The position numbers and the translations under genes were made by a program. A stretch of DNA of 51,827 nucleotides from Moorena sp. SIO3I8 (GTDB lineage Bacteria > Cyanobacteriota > Cyanobacteriia > Cyanobacteriales > Coleofasciculaceae). Each line of letters begins with the position of its first letter. Position 1 is the stretch's first letter. Where the stretch lies: the NCBI RefSeq assembly GCF_010692325.1, contig NZ_JAAHHW010000046.1:1-51827 (forward strand), given 5' to 3'. The notes beneath the pieces were generated by a model. That model worked only from the letters and a program-made list of their open reading frames with translations. It was not told the DNA's origin and made no database searches. Below are positions 18,685-27,446 of the stretch, in pieces.

Positions 18685-18744
18685 GATTGGTCTCCTTAAT
18701 AACCTGTAGTTTTTTTTTAATCGGGTGAGGCACAAACTCCTCGC

Positions 18745-18918
18745 TTTTAGGGAGCAGGGAGCAGGAAACAGGGAACAGAGAAGAGAGAAGAGGGAATAGC
18801 GAGGCAATTGCATCAAGACAGGAAAAAAATTCTGTATACCTCTCAGATAGGGCTCCTCAATGAATTGTGAGAATTTTGTTACCTACTCCCTACTCCCTAC
18901 TCCCTACTCCCTACTCCC
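18745..18918. repeat. Two heptamer arrays between cluster genes
   Basis: GGGAGCA-type repeats lie near 18750-18800 and ACTCCCT repeats at about 18885-18918, the second just after the PobA-like gene's stop. They interrupt the otherwise close spacing of the cluster. The N-terminal extension of the DUF3050 ORF is translated from the first array. Confidence 0.85.
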
Positions 18919-18922
18919 TTTG

Positions 18923-20125
18923 CTAAATAATACCGACATAGTTTCTGGCAAAATCCCTAGCAAATGTCACCGATGTAGACAATTGCTTCAATTTCGATTC
19001 ACTCAACTTATTGAAGAAACGGACATTATCTACATCCTTCTCTTCAGACTTATGCAGCATATGCAACATCGAACAAGAGAATTCTTGAGCACGCCAAATA
19101 TAGGGCAAACGAATTTCCGAGTAGCGTTTTAGGTAAGAAATATCCCGTTTTTCCTGGTAGTAACTTACCAATACTTCTCCGAGAACACCCGCATCCTGTA
19201 CCGCCAGATTTAAACCTTTCCCACCGCAAGGTGTAATAATGTGACCCGCATCACCAGCTATCAATAACCGTTGGTACTGTAACGGCTCCATAACATAACT
19301 GCGCATGGATAAAATCCGCTTGTCAAAGATTTCCCCTTCTTTCAAGGTCCATCCCTTTTTCGCCAGACGCTTGGCCAAGGTACTCCAGATGCGTTGATCA
19401 GGCCAATTTGTAACCTCATCATGGAGTGGAACTTGTAAATAGTAACGAGAAATCTTGCTATTGCGCGGCATGTGAGCTCCAAAGCCATCATGATGCAAGC
19501 CATAGATGACATGTTTTGCAGAAGGTGGTGCGTAAGCTAAAATTGCCAGCCAGCCGTAGGGATGCTGTTTTGTGTAGATGTCTACCGCTCCGTCTGGAAT
19601 TGATTGGCGCGAGATTCCATGATAGCCATCACACCCTGCTACAAAATCAGCATGAATCGTGATGGTGGTGTCACCATCTTTATCGTAACACTCAACAATG
19701 ACGCCGTCATCGGTTTGAGTAATTTTTTTCCCCTCATGGCGTAACAATAACTTACCACCTGCATCCAGATATCTTTGAATCAGATCGTCATTGAGATCGC
19801 TTTGGGGATAAATGTAATGGACATCCCCATCAGCTAACTTGCCGTAATCAAAGACAACGCTGTAATCAGGGTAACGAAATTCACAGGTATCATGGGTATA
19901 GCCATTTTGGAGAATTGTATCCGCTAGACCATGTTTTTTGAGTAGGTCAACTGTGGTGCTTTCCAGCACACCGGCCCGCGCCTTCGTATATATTTCTTCG
20001 CGGTTGTATCTATCCGCAATGATACAATCAATCCCATTTTGTAGCAGGATATTACCAACTACAATCCCAGCTGGACCTGAACCTAAAATACAAACTGATG
20101 TTTTCAATGCTGTACTATTAGTCAT
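18923..20125 (-). CDS. PobA-like FAD-dependent aromatic hydroxylase
   Basis: A 400-aa class A flavoprotein monooxygenase closely resembling 4-hydroxybenzoate 3-hydroxylase. It has the FAD-binding CILGSGPAGIVVGNILLQ, the RAGVLESTTVDLLKKHGL segment, the DG motif in AGCDGYHGISRQSIP, and the second FAD motif LLIAGDAGHIITPCGGKGLNLAVQDAG. It ends RNYVGII like PobA's ENYVGLPY. Length matches PobA (about 395). It should hydroxylate a para-hydroxybenzoate-type ring next to the hydroxyl using NAD(P)H and O2. In this cluster the likely substrate is 3-amino-4-hydroxybenzoate or a derivative, giving a 4,5-dihydroxy compound. AGAGGT precedes the start. Confidence 0.88.
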   Translation of the reverse strand: MTNSTALKTSVCILGSGPAGIVVGNILLQNGIDCIIADRYNREEIYTKARAGVLESTTVDLLKKHGLADTILQNGYTHDTCEFRYPDYSVVFDYGKLADGDVHYIYPQSDLNDDLIQRYLDAGGKLLLRHEGKKITQTDDGVIVECYDKDGDTTITIHADFVAGCDGYHGISRQSIPDGAVDIYTKQHPYGWLAILAYAPPSAKHVIYGLHHDGFGAHMPRNSKISRYYLQVPLHDEVTNWPDQRIWSTLAKRLAKKGWTLKEGEIFDKRILSMRSYVMEPLQYQRLLIAGDAGHIITPCGGKGLNLAVQDAGVLGEVLVSYYQEKRDISYLKRYSEIRLPYIWRAQEFSCSMLHMLHKSEEKDVDNVRFFNKLSESKLKQLSTSVTFARDFARNYVGII

Positions 20126-20194
20126 GGTTTAAGCTACCTCTTTAGTTAGATTTGAATAACAAGAAAGCACATTTTATTGACAAACAGCCTCTGT

Positions 20195-20320
20195 AAGCAG
20201 TCAGCAGTCAGCAGTCAGCCGTCAGCCGTCAGCGGTCAGCTTAAAATAAACTTATTTGGCTGATAGCTAATAGCTGATAGCTGTTCGCGTAGCGTGCGCG
20301 TAGCGCATTAGCTGATAGCT
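20195..20320. repeat. GTCAGC repeats and GTTCGCGTAGCG palindrome
   Basis: CAGTCAG/CGTCAGC heptamers (about 20195-20240) are followed by AGCTGATAGCTGTTCGCGTAGCG and its mirrored continuation to about 20318. This dispersed repeat type recurs across the window (for example 7110, 9140 and 38730). Confidence 0.8.
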
Positions 20321-20330
20321 TACACACCCT

Positions 20331-20780
20331 CTAATAGGCACCTGGAATCATTTTTGTAGTAATAGCAATACGATTCCAACCATTTATCGTGACAATAGCC
20401 ATCAAAATTTTAGCGATTTCAGTTTCTGAAAAATAGCGACTTACCTCTTCATAAACTGAATTCGGTACCTGATTCTCTGAAATCAGAGTTACTGCTTCAG
20501 TTAGCTCTAATACAGCCCGCTCTTCTGGACTAAAAAACGGCGCTTCTTGCCAAGCATTTAGGGCATAAATTCGTTGTTCTGTTTCTCCATTACTTCTGGC
20601 TTCTTTTGTATGCATATCGATACAAAACGCACATTTATTCAGTTGAGAAGCACGAATTTTTATCAACTTTATCAGTGTTTTATCTAACCCACTTTTATTC
20701 ACATATTTTTCCAAATAATTCATGGCTAGATAAGCTGCTGGTTCAACTTTATTTAGTTCCAATCTTGTTTCCATTTCCAT
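20331..20780 (-). CDS. AhpD/carboxymuconolactone-decarboxylase-family protein
   Basis: A 149-aa helical protein of the alkylhydroperoxidase D-like family. The diagnostic CxxC with downstream His is present: NKCAFCIDMHTKEARSNGE (about residues 51-69). The segment ERAVLELTEAVTLISE fits the family. Members act as peroxidase-linked reductases or, in other branches, as decarboxylases. In this cluster it may protect against peroxide from uncoupled oxygenases or reduce a quinone-type intermediate. It sits between the FAD hydroxylase and the azoreductase-like gene on the same strand. Confidence 0.85.
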   Translation of the reverse strand: MEMETRLELNKVEPAAYLAMNYLEKYVNKSGLDKTLIKLIKIRASQLNKCAFCIDMHTKEARSNGETEQRIYALNAWQEAPFFSPEERAVLELTEAVTLISENQVPNSVYEEVSRYFSETEIAKILMAIVTINGWNRIAITTKMIPGAY

Positions 20781-20838
20781 ACCTAAATTGGTTGGTAAAC
20801 TTACAAAAGTTGACGTTTTAATTGATTAAGCTAATACA

Positions 20839-20969
20839 GCGGTTTGCAATTCAATTAGGTGCAAATTTATGGGTTTTTAGGGAGCAGGGAGCAGGGAGCA
20901 GGGAGCAGGTAAGAGGTAAGAGGTAAGAGGGAAAACAATCTTGTCTACCTGATAGTTATACAAACCGCC
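20839..20969. repeat. 131-bp MITE-like element carrying a GGGAGCA array (copy B)
   Basis: GCGGTTTGCAATTCAATTAGG opens it and TATACAAACCGCC closes it. Internally it has GGGTTTTTAGGGAGCAGGGA, further heptamers (GGTAAGA), then GGGAAAACAATCTTG and TACCTGATAGTTATA. The flanking non-repeat parts match copy A (17739-17850) in reverse orientation, so the two are copies of one element whose heptamer core has changed. Confidence 0.75.
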
Positions 20970-21017
20970 ATATCCATTTAAATTTCAGTCCGATCCACTT
21001 CTGAAAAAGCCGGTCTA

Positions 21018-21078
21018 CCCTCTCCCCATCTCCCCATCTCCCCATCTCCCCATCTCCCCATCTCCCCATCTCCCCATC
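21018..21078. repeat. TCTCCCCA octamer array
   Basis: About eight copies of CCCCATCT lie just past the azoreductase stop codon. They are the complement of the GGGGAGAT array at the window start. Confidence 0.92.
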
Positions 21079-21110
21079 AGCCGACCTTTACAATTTAAAT
21101 GCGTGAGACC

Positions 21111-21737
21111 TTACCAGGTTTCTACTGCTTTCTCAAGCTCAGCACGGGCATTGGCCAAAGATTGCTGACGGGCTTCTTCCCCTAAATCTAGTTTCTCGGC
21201 ATGAATAAACGTGATATCTGTAATGCCAAGTACTCCAAATATAGCCCGTAAAAAAGGTTCCTGATAATCGTAATCAGCAATAGGGCTTCCTGGAGAGAAA
21301 GTACCGGCACGAGCTGTAAAAATTAGCATTTTCTTTCCCTTAGGAACTAAGCCCCGATATTGACCAGGTTCGTCAAAGGTAAAGGTGCGATTAAATCGAA
21401 AAATTTGATCGATATATGCTTTGAAGGTAGATGGAACATTGAAGTTGTACATGGGAATGCCAAAAACATAGCGATCGGCTGCTAAAAATTCATCCACCAA
21501 AGTATCTGATACTTTAATTGCCTCTACTAATTCAGTAGTGCGTTTTTCGGGAGGACAAAATGCTGCAGCAATCCACTTTTCATCAACATGGGGCACAGGA
21601 TTATGACCTAAATCTCGATAGCTGACAGTGTCGTCTGGATAGAAAGACTTCCAAGTTTGAATAAACCGATTAGACAATTGCCGAGAAATAGAGCGATCGC
21701 CACGGGGACTCGCATCAATGTGAAGAATATGCGTCAT
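21111..21737 (-). CDS. FMN-dependent NADH:quinone/azoreductase (AzoR-like)
   Basis: A 208-aa flavodoxin-fold reductase starting MTHILHIDASPRGDRSISRQLS at 21737. The open frame extends 59 codons further upstream, but that part is a translated GAAGGTT tandem array (FNLQPST repeated) and is rejected as coding. AzoR hallmarks are the N-terminal SPRGxxSxS FMN phosphate loop, YVFGIPMYNFNVPSTFKAYID and IFTARAGTFSPGSP. The family reduces quinones and azo compounds by two electrons, forming a homodimer with FMN. In the cluster it may keep an aminophenol/quinone-imine intermediate reduced or detoxify the product. The array directly upstream may separate it from its promoter. Confidence 0.9.
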   Translation of the reverse strand: MTHILHIDASPRGDRSISRQLSNRFIQTWKSFYPDDTVSYRDLGHNPVPHVDEKWIAAAFCPPEKRTTELVEAIKVSDTLVDEFLAADRYVFGIPMYNFNVPSTFKAYIDQIFRFNRTFTFDEPGQYRGLVPKGKKMLIFTARAGTFSPGSPIADYDYQEPFLRAIFGVLGITDITFIHAEKLDLGEEARQQSLANARAELEKAVETW

Positions 21738-21746
21738 CTTAAGTTG

Positions 21747-22128
21747 AAGGTTGTTTGCCTGTTTGATTGGAGGTTGAAGGTTGAAGGTTGAAGGTTGAAG
21801 GTTGAAGGTTGAAGGTTGGAGGTTGAAGGTTGAAGGTTGGAGGTTGAAGGTTGGAGGTTGGAGGTTGAAGGTTGAAGGTTGAAGGTTGTTCGCGTAGCGT
21901 GGCCGAAAGGCCAAGGTTCAGAATATAACCTTTAACCTGGTAACCTAGTAACCTGTAACCTGTAAACTCTAACCTGATCAGCTGATAACCTGATAACCTG
22001 CTAACCTGCTAACCTGCTAACCTGTAACCTGATAACCTGCTAACCTGCTAACCTTCAACCTGATAACCTGCTAACCTTCAACCTGATAACCTTAAACCTG
22101 CTAACCTGCTAACCTGCTAACCTGTAAT
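21747..22128. repeat. Two adjoining tandem arrays (GAAGGTT and TAACCTGC)
   Basis: Positions 21770-21888 are GAAGGTT/GGAGGTT heptamers, then a GTTCGCGTAGCGTGGCCGAAA palindrome (about 21888), then 21920-22128 is a run of TAACCTG(C/A)/TGATAACC units. The whole gap upstream of azoreductase to the methyltransferase stop is repeat DNA. Confidence 0.92.
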
Positions 22129-22132
22129 TGGA

Positions 22133-23152
22133 TTATTTGATGCCTACTGCCATTGAGTAAGCTCCTACAAGAGGTTTAGTGTAAGTGTCTTTGAATCCTA
22201 CTTTGTCCATCCAAGCACAGCAGTCTGCTCCTGTATAGTCGAAACCCCCAAAGGTCTCGATCAGCATATTTAGGCTCATGAGTAACCCAAACTTGTTCTG
22301 GCAGCGCTCATCGTCGATTAGTGCGTCGTAAACAATCAATGCACCACCGGTCGGGAGTGCTTCGTAGGCTTTGGCAATTAACAGGTGCTTTTGTTCTAGA
22401 TTCCAGTCATGGAGGATTTGTCCCATCACCAAAACATCAGCACTAGGCAGCATATCCTGGAAAAAGTCACCACCATGGAAGTGTAATCGCTGGCTAAGTC
22501 CTCTGGAAGCAACATATTCCTCGTAAATTGGGCGAACCACTGGCAAGTCGAACCCACCTCCTTGTAAATGATGGTGACTTAGGGCAACGGTTACTGGTAA
22601 CTGCCCTTGAGCGGTACCGATATCGATAAAAGTCTGGAAGTTCTCCCAGGGAAATTTTTCAGCGATCGCCTTAGCTACTCCCATACTGACCCCAGACATT
22701 GCTTCCAGAAAGAGTTTTAGGCGGGCAGGGTCCCTGTAAAGGGTGCCGAAAAAGTCTTCTCCATTTTTGGCTTCATTCTGGGGTTGACCGCTCCGTAACC
22801 CTTCTGTTAATGAACCCCAAAATTGATAGAGACGGTTGTTGTACATCTCTAGGTAACCACCGATATAGGAAGGCTTGGAGCGGTCAAGAAACAAATCACT
22901 TTCAGGAGTGTTACTGTAACCGTTATCAGAAAATTCTAACACTTTTAAGGCAACTAGTGCATCCAAAAAATCTCGCGCACTACGGGGATGAAGTGCTAGT
23001 TTTTCAGTCAATTCAGCAGCAGTCATAGAACTCTGAGCCAGTTCAGTAAATACTCCCAGTTCCACTGCACTTAAGAATGTCTTAGATGCCGAGAAAGCAA
23101 ACCCCAATTCCAGTAGTTTGTCCGGTACCAGCTGTTTAGTAACCGCTTCCAT
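22133..23152 (-). CDS. SAM-dependent O-methyltransferase
   Basis: A 339-aa methyltransferase with the plant-COMT-like two-domain layout. An N-terminal winged-helix dimerisation domain ([27 protein letters not shown]) is followed by a Rossmann domain with motif [53 protein letters not shown] and [14 protein letters not shown]. The ILHDW histidine is the usual catalytic-base region. Such enzymes methylate phenolic hydroxyls, which fits action on a ring made by the aminohydroxybenzoate enzymes and PobA-like hydroxylase. AAGGAGAC precedes ATG. It lies between the ligase and the azoreductase genes on the same strand. Confidence 0.9.
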   Translation of the reverse strand: MEAVTKQLVPDKLLELGFAFSASKTFLSAVELGVFTELAQSSMTAAELTEKLALHPRSARDFLDALVALKVLEFSDNGYSNTPESDLFLDRSKPSYIGGYLEMYNNRLYQFWGSLTEGLRSGQPQNEAKNGEDFFGTLYRDPARLKLFLEAMSGVSMGVAKAIAEKFPWENFQTFIDIGTAQGQLPVTVALSHHHLQGGGFDLPVVRPIYEEYVASRGLSQRLHFHGGDFFQDMLPSADVLVMGQILHDWNLEQKHLLIAKAYEALPTGGALIVYDALIDDERCQNKFGLLMSLNMLIETFGGFDYTGADCCAWMDKVGFKDTYTKPLVGAYSMAVGIK

Positions 23153-23209
23153 TGACTAGTCTCCTTCTAGTTTATTTTAGTAAAAAATGTTCAGTGAATT
23201 ATAAAAAAT

Positions 23210-24907
23210 CTAAGACCTAACTGGAACTTTAGTTAGCTGTGCATAAGCAAAATCATAAAGCCCTTTACTATCTAAGTTATGCTCAGCACAAATTAGGATA
23301 TCCTGATATTGCTCGCGAAGCTTCCTTTTCAGGACTTTTCCTGTTGAACCGACAGGAAGATTACTAACAATTTCTAAGAAAGACAATGGTTCCAAATTGT
23401 TATACAATAGCTGATGATTGATAGCAGTAATCAGAGCTGATGCTTTAATACTTTCTTGTGCTTTCAGCTTGATAAAAGCCACCAAACCATCGAAGCCTTT
23501 TTCCTTAGGAACCCCAATTATTGTACAATCAGCAACAGCTGAGTTGTTCTTCAAAATTAATTCCTCGATGGGTAACGTATTGACTAAGCCCCTAGCGCAC
23601 TGAATAGCATCAACGGAACGATCCACGTGAAAAAATTTATTATCCTGATCATAATAAGCCAAATCCCCACTAATCCAGTACCCTTGTTTATAACTTTTGA
23701 GGGTGCGGTTAGAATCATTCCAATAGCCTGGTGTAATAGTTGGAGATTTAATACCCAGGAAACCTACCTGATAGGGTGGCAGTAGATTTCCCTCCTCATC
23801 TAATACTACAGCTTTTACAAAACTGCGTGGCTTACCCATATATCGATTATACAAGCTTGTCTGGCGACTAGAGACTTTATTAAACAAAGCCATGCCGAGT
23901 TCTGAAGCACCTAGACCATCAATAAAGACTGATTTAGAATTCCCGGCATTTACCAGAGTCCTGATATGAGCTTCATGGGCAGCATCTCCCGTATTAATCC
24001 ACATTTTTACAGAACTCAATTGGTCTTTTTCTAAAGCCTGGGAAGCCATGTCGGCATAGGTTTGTGGAAAAGCTGCTACTATAGTCGGTTTAAGTTTTTT
24101 AGCTTGAGTAATAGCATTATTACCAGATAAATCCGACAAAACCATAGTGGGTAACCCCAGTAAGGTTACTGTCATAAAGTAGCTAATTCCCGCTGAATGT
24201 GAACTAGGTAAGGCAAACAAAAACTTATCGGATTGACTAGCTGGGAAATTTAGCAGCCGAATTCGTTTGCCAAAGAAAAACTGTTGATGCCCAAATATCA
24301 CTGGCTTAGGCTTTCCAGTAGTACCAGAGGAATGACAGATCATAATTGGATGAGAATCTGTAGGAGAATATGGATACCACTGGGGAAGCTCTATCTCTGA
24401 GCTTTGAACAGCTGTATTGTTGACATCTGTGGCAATAAACTTTAATGAGTCATTAGTTTTGACGTAGCCACTAATACTATCGAGGTGCTTCTGATCAGAA
24501 TATAAACCAATGGCACCAACACGCCTGATAAAGTCAGCAGCAATATCAGGATCCATACGACCGTTTACCAAAACTGGAATAGCACCGAGGTTGTTTAGTG
24601 CTAAGTAATGGATAAAGTAACCGATTCCATCGTCTAAATAGATAGCAACAGGATCATTCTCACGAATACCAGATTTCCTGTACCAAGAGGCATAGTTATC
24701 AACAACATCTTTTAAGGAAGATAAACTAAAACTGTTGATCGTCTCTCCTGTGAATGTTTTAAAAGGTTTTTCTAAAAACAAAAAATCATTGTTTCGATAA
24801 TGGTTATTAGTAACAGAGTAATGGAGGAAGTTACCACATCCTAATTTCTTAGACAGGAATAACTTAATTCTTTCGTACAATGGCAAAATAGTTGGGTTAA
24901 TGTTCAT
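23210..24907 (-). CDS. AMP-forming acyl/aryl-acid ligase
   Basis: A 565-aa ANL-superfamily adenylating enzyme. The P-loop-like motif is CHSSGTTGKPKPVIF (residues 191-205). YWISGDLAYYDQDNKFFHVDRS holds the ATP-ribose Asp, and the C-terminal LPVGSTGKVLKRKLRE supplies the catalytic Lys (about 524). It activates a carboxylate as the adenylate and probably transfers it to CoA or another acceptor. No carrier protein or NRPS module is in the cluster. The natural guess is activation of aminohydroxybenzoate or of an acid joined to its amine. The first 60 residues are atypical. There is no strong SD before ATG at 24907. Confidence 0.88.
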   Translation of the reverse strand: MNINPTILPLYERIKLFLSKKLGCGNFLHYSVTNNHYRNNDFLFLEKPFKTFTGETINSFSLSSLKDVVDNYASWYRKSGIRENDPVAIYLDDGIGYFIHYLALNNLGAIPVLVNGRMDPDIAADFIRRVGAIGLYSDQKHLDSISGYVKTNDSLKFIATDVNNTAVQSSEIELPQWYPYSPTDSHPIMICHSSGTTGKPKPVIFGHQQFFFGKRIRLLNFPASQSDKFLFALPSSHSAGISYFMTVTLLGLPTMVLSDLSGNNAITQAKKLKPTIVAAFPQTYADMASQALEKDQLSSVKMWINTGDAAHEAHIRTLVNAGNSKSVFIDGLGASELGMALFNKVSSRQTSLYNRYMGKPRSFVKAVVLDEEGNLLPPYQVGFLGIKSPTITPGYWNDSNRTLKSYKQGYWISGDLAYYDQDNKFFHVDRSVDAIQCARGLVNTLPIEELILKNNSAVADCTIIGVPKEKGFDGLVAFIKLKAQESIKASALITAINHQLLYNNLEPLSFLEIVSNLPVGSTGKVLKRKLREQYQDILICAEHNLDSKGLYDFAYAQLTKVPVRS

Positions 24908-24994
24908 GAGCTTAAATCCAAAGTCGTGTCGAAATATAATTTATAATACCTAACAGATAATGTAATGCCGATAATGCCGATTATTTTTGAAAAT

Positions 24995-25261
24995 TTAAAT
25001 CAAATTTGCAAGTTCACTATCAGACAAAATAATCTCACCATAATCGGGAATCCAAGCTAGCCAGGTATTCTCAGATTGCCGACATAAAATAAGAGCTTCT
25101 TCACAATGAATCGAGTTAGGGATATCAGGGGCTTTAACCCAAACTTGAGAGTAGGATTCTCCCTCAAGGTTACTTGAGTTATTGTCTCTAAAACTTAAGG
25201 TCGATTCACTCTGCCTATTTTGGTTTTGCTTATAGTCATTTAAGCTAAGTAATGTACTCAT
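24995..25261 (-). CDS. Orphan 88-aa protein within the cluster
   Basis: Not recognised. The first half is polar and Ser/Asn/Gln rich (NQNRQSESTLSFRDNNSSN), probably disordered. The second half looks folded: SQVWVKAPDIPNSIHCEEAL, LILCRQSENTWLAWIPDYG, then an acidic SDSELANLI end. It has no carrier-protein DSL serine motif in the expected place, no signal peptide and no clear repeat. AAGAGGGGAT before the ATG and its place between griH-like and ligase genes support expression. It could be a small accessory protein of the ligase or, less likely, a peptide substrate. Confidence 0.6.
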   Translation of the reverse strand: MSTLLSLNDYKQNQNRQSESTLSFRDNNSSNLEGESYSQVWVKAPDIPNSIHCEEALILCRQSENTWLAWIPDYGEIILSDSELANLI

Positions 25262-25312
25262 TCTTAAATCCCCTCTTACTTGCTAATACATGTTGATTGT
25301 TTCCAAGGAAGT

Positions 25313-25389
25313 GATATCGTGTCCGGTTGTGGGCGATAGTGTTATTTGTCGTTGTTTCTTTGGTAATCGATACTCCCGGACATGATATT
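25313..25389 (-). other. Imperfect inverted repeat between griH-like gene and 88-aa ORF
   Basis: GATATCGTGTCCGG (25313-25326) faces CCGGACATGATAT (about 25377-25389), 13-14 bp arms with one mismatch and a loop of about 50 nt. It directly follows the stop of the griH-like gene. It may regulate expression of the downstream part of the operon. Confidence 0.6.
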
Positions 25390-25391
25390 AT

Positions 25392-26504
25392 TTACTTTTC
25401 CAGACAAGACTCTTTTACTGGAAGCCCAACATGCCGTCCACTAGGCGCAGTATGACCAAGCAGCTTATCGCCAGGCTTCAATTCTGTGACATTCAGGACT
25501 TTACCACCAGGTCCAAGAACTCTTACATGCCAATCGTCTTGAACAATCACATTTACCGGAATTCCCGATTGAGACACTGCATCGATACTGAGTAGGGGAC
25601 GAACTTCTATCTTCATCCTGCCTACAACTATTTCTCGTGCCTTGCCATCACAATTTACCCCTAATACTTTGTGTCCTGAACTCAGCTCACTAAGATAATT
25701 AGTTTGACTAACACTAGACACTAAATAAGAATGTATAGCACCAGCATTGACTCGGAAAGGACGAGTTGGCATGTAGGGCAGTGGATGGGTCTCGCTGCTA
25801 ACTAAAATCATTCCTTGGGAATAAGAACCAATGAGTATACCTTCATCTTTGGCAAAGTTAGAACAAGTATCTACACAAGCCCGTTCTCCCATTCCAATAT
25901 GGGAAATTTTTGTTACTTCAAGTTCTTCCAGTGAAACTTCCAAATTGTTGGCCTTACGACACAGCTGCCCAAGCTCTCTGGCATCGATAATCCCGTTAGG
26001 GGTTAGCATGACCCCATGTGACCCTTTTTCTAAGACCCCCAGGACAATTTCTGCTTCCTCAATATCTTTGACAACGGTAATTATTTGCCCATCCGTGTTG
26101 TCTGCTGAGGCTAAAACAATCTCTAGAGGAATTTTTGTGGGGTCTTTAAAATAGATGACAGCCCATTTTTCTTGTCTAGCGATCTTACAAGCAGTTTGTA
26201 AGGTTTCGTCATCGGTCACATGAACAAAAAATCCGATTTCTGCTTGAGATTTGTACGTTTCTGGTTGAGTAGTTATTTCAGAATACCAGGAATGATCAAA
26301 CAGTACTATATCGGCCTTTTCGATACATCCGTCCGCTTCTTCTGGGCTGTCTACAAAAGCAATGCGAGAGACAGAGTCATGACAATCCATGACTGGACTT
26401 GATGAATCAACTACCACTCCATTGATATCAGAGTTTAGAGATCCACACAGCGCTTTATAGTCAACATCATTAAAGCTTCTGAGGTCTAACCAAGATAATT
26501 TCAT
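25392..26504 (-). CDS. 3-dehydroquinate synthase II-type protein, GriH-like
   Basis: A 370-aa member of the archaeal-type DHQ synthase (AroB'/MJ1249) family. In bacteria, relatives such as GriH (grixazone) and NspH turn the C7 aldolase product into 3-amino-4-hydroxybenzoate. The family core is visible at about residues 200-240: KISHIGMGERACVDTCSNFAKDEG, GILIGSYSQGMILVSSE, then PTRPFRVNAGAIHSYLV and NCDGKAREIVVGRMKIEVRPL. Its ATG overlaps the stop of the upstream aldolase gene (TAATG) and is preceded by AAGGAGGT, so translation is coupled. This pairing argues for aminohydroxybenzoate formation. A shikimate role via DHQ is the alternative, but cyanobacteria normally use canonical AroB. Confidence 0.9.
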   Translation of the reverse strand: MKLSWLDLRSFNDVDYKALCGSLNSDINGVVVDSSSPVMDCHDSVSRIAFVDSPEEADGCIEKADIVLFDHSWYSEITTQPETYKSQAEIGFFVHVTDDETLQTACKIARQEKWAVIYFKDPTKIPLEIVLASADNTDGQIITVVKDIEEAEIVLGVLEKGSHGVMLTPNGIIDARELGQLCRKANNLEVSLEELEVTKISHIGMGERACVDTCSNFAKDEGILIGSYSQGMILVSSETHPLPYMPTRPFRVNAGAIHSYLVSSVSQTNYLSELSSGHKVLGVNCDGKAREIVVGRMKIEVRPLLSIDAVSQSGIPVNVIVQDDWHVRVLGPGGKVLNVTELKPGDKLLGHTAPSGRHVGLPVKESCLEK

Positions 26505-27292
26505 TACGCTACCTCCTTGATAGTAAACTGATAGGGATTAGTGATAACTTTGGCAATTTCTTGAGAAATGAATGAGGGATTACTGTGTTGAAATATATTT
26601 CTACCAACAGCAACGCCTTTACCGCCAGCCCTGATGGCATCTTTGATCATCGATAAGATCGAGCTATCTGCATTACTCTTTGCTCCTCCGGCAACGATAA
26701 CAGGGATGTCAACGGCATTAACAACTTGTCTGAAGGATTGAACATCGCCAGTGTAGTTGACCTTGACAATATCTGCTCCTAGCTCCCAGGCCAATCTGGT
26801 TGAGTGAGCGATCGCATCTGCATCGTACTCATTTTTAATCTTTTCTCCTCGTGCATAAACCATTGCTAGCAATGGCATACCCCATTGATGACAGGCTGCT
26901 GATATTTCGCTGAAATCTTTGAGCATACGGTATTCATCGTTGGCCCCAAGATTAACGTGAATTGAAACTCCATCTGCACCAAGCTTAATGGCTTGTTCAA
27001 CACTACTGACTAGATGTTTGGAAGATGGATCGGGAGATAGACTCGTTGATCCAGAAAGATGCAAAATTAACGATATATCTTTCTGAATTAAACCTGGATG
27101 GATTGCCCGAGCGATCCCTTGATGAGCAACAATTGCACTAATGGTTTTCTCCGGTAACGATCTGATAAATTGATGAACTTTTGCCAGACCATTAACCGGA
27201 CCTAGTGTAAACCCATGGTCAATTGGAACTATAAAATAGTTGTCTAATCCTTTGAGAATTCTTGCCAAACGATAATTTTTACCAAGAGACAT
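26504..27292 (-). CDS. Class I aldolase, GriI/ADH-synthase-like
   Basis: A 262-aa member of the DeoC/FbaB aldolase family, close to archaeal 2-amino-3,7-dideoxy-D-threo-hept-6-ulosonate synthase (MJ0400) and bacterial GriI/NspI. GriI condenses aspartate semialdehyde with dihydroxyacetone phosphate to a C7 intermediate. Key residues are visible: Asp25-His26 in FIVPIDHGFTLGP, Tyr146/Arg148 in AMVYARGE, the Schiff-base Lys177 in ADIVKVNYTGD, and the phosphate-binding VAGGAKSN and GGKGVAVGRNIF. AAAAGGAGT precedes ATG. It is the first gene of the minus-strand cluster and overlaps the griH-like gene by one base. Confidence 0.92.
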   Translation of the reverse strand: MSLGKNYRLARILKGLDNYFIVPIDHGFTLGPVNGLAKVHQFIRSLPEKTISAIVAHQGIARAIHPGLIQKDISLILHLSGSTSLSPDPSSKHLVSSVEQAIKLGADGVSIHVNLGANDEYRMLKDFSEISAACHQWGMPLLAMVYARGEKIKNEYDADAIAHSTRLAWELGADIVKVNYTGDVQSFRQVVNAVDIPVIVAGGAKSNADSSILSMIKDAIRAGGKGVAVGRNIFQHSNPSFISQEIAKVITNPYQFTIKEVA

Positions 27293-27446
27293 AAGAGACT
27301 CCTTTTGACTCGATTACATGATGTGGTGTTTTCCAAAATCTTAGATTCCTATCGAACTAAGTGTTGGAAAACTAACTTTTAGTGTTTCATGGCACTTAGC
27401 TCAATCTCGATATTTCTATCGTGCCTGACACTCACAAAGCGAAAGT

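Noticed and set aside
18685-18816. 44-residue hydrophobic extension of the DUF3050 protein, like a signal peptide
   Set aside because: It is translated from GGGAGCA-type repeats; a good SD sits before the internal ATG at 18684.
21738-21914. N-terminal extension of the azoreductase with repeated FNLQPST
   Set aside because: It is a translated GAAGGTT heptamer array; family homology and size begin at MTHILHIDASPRG (21737).
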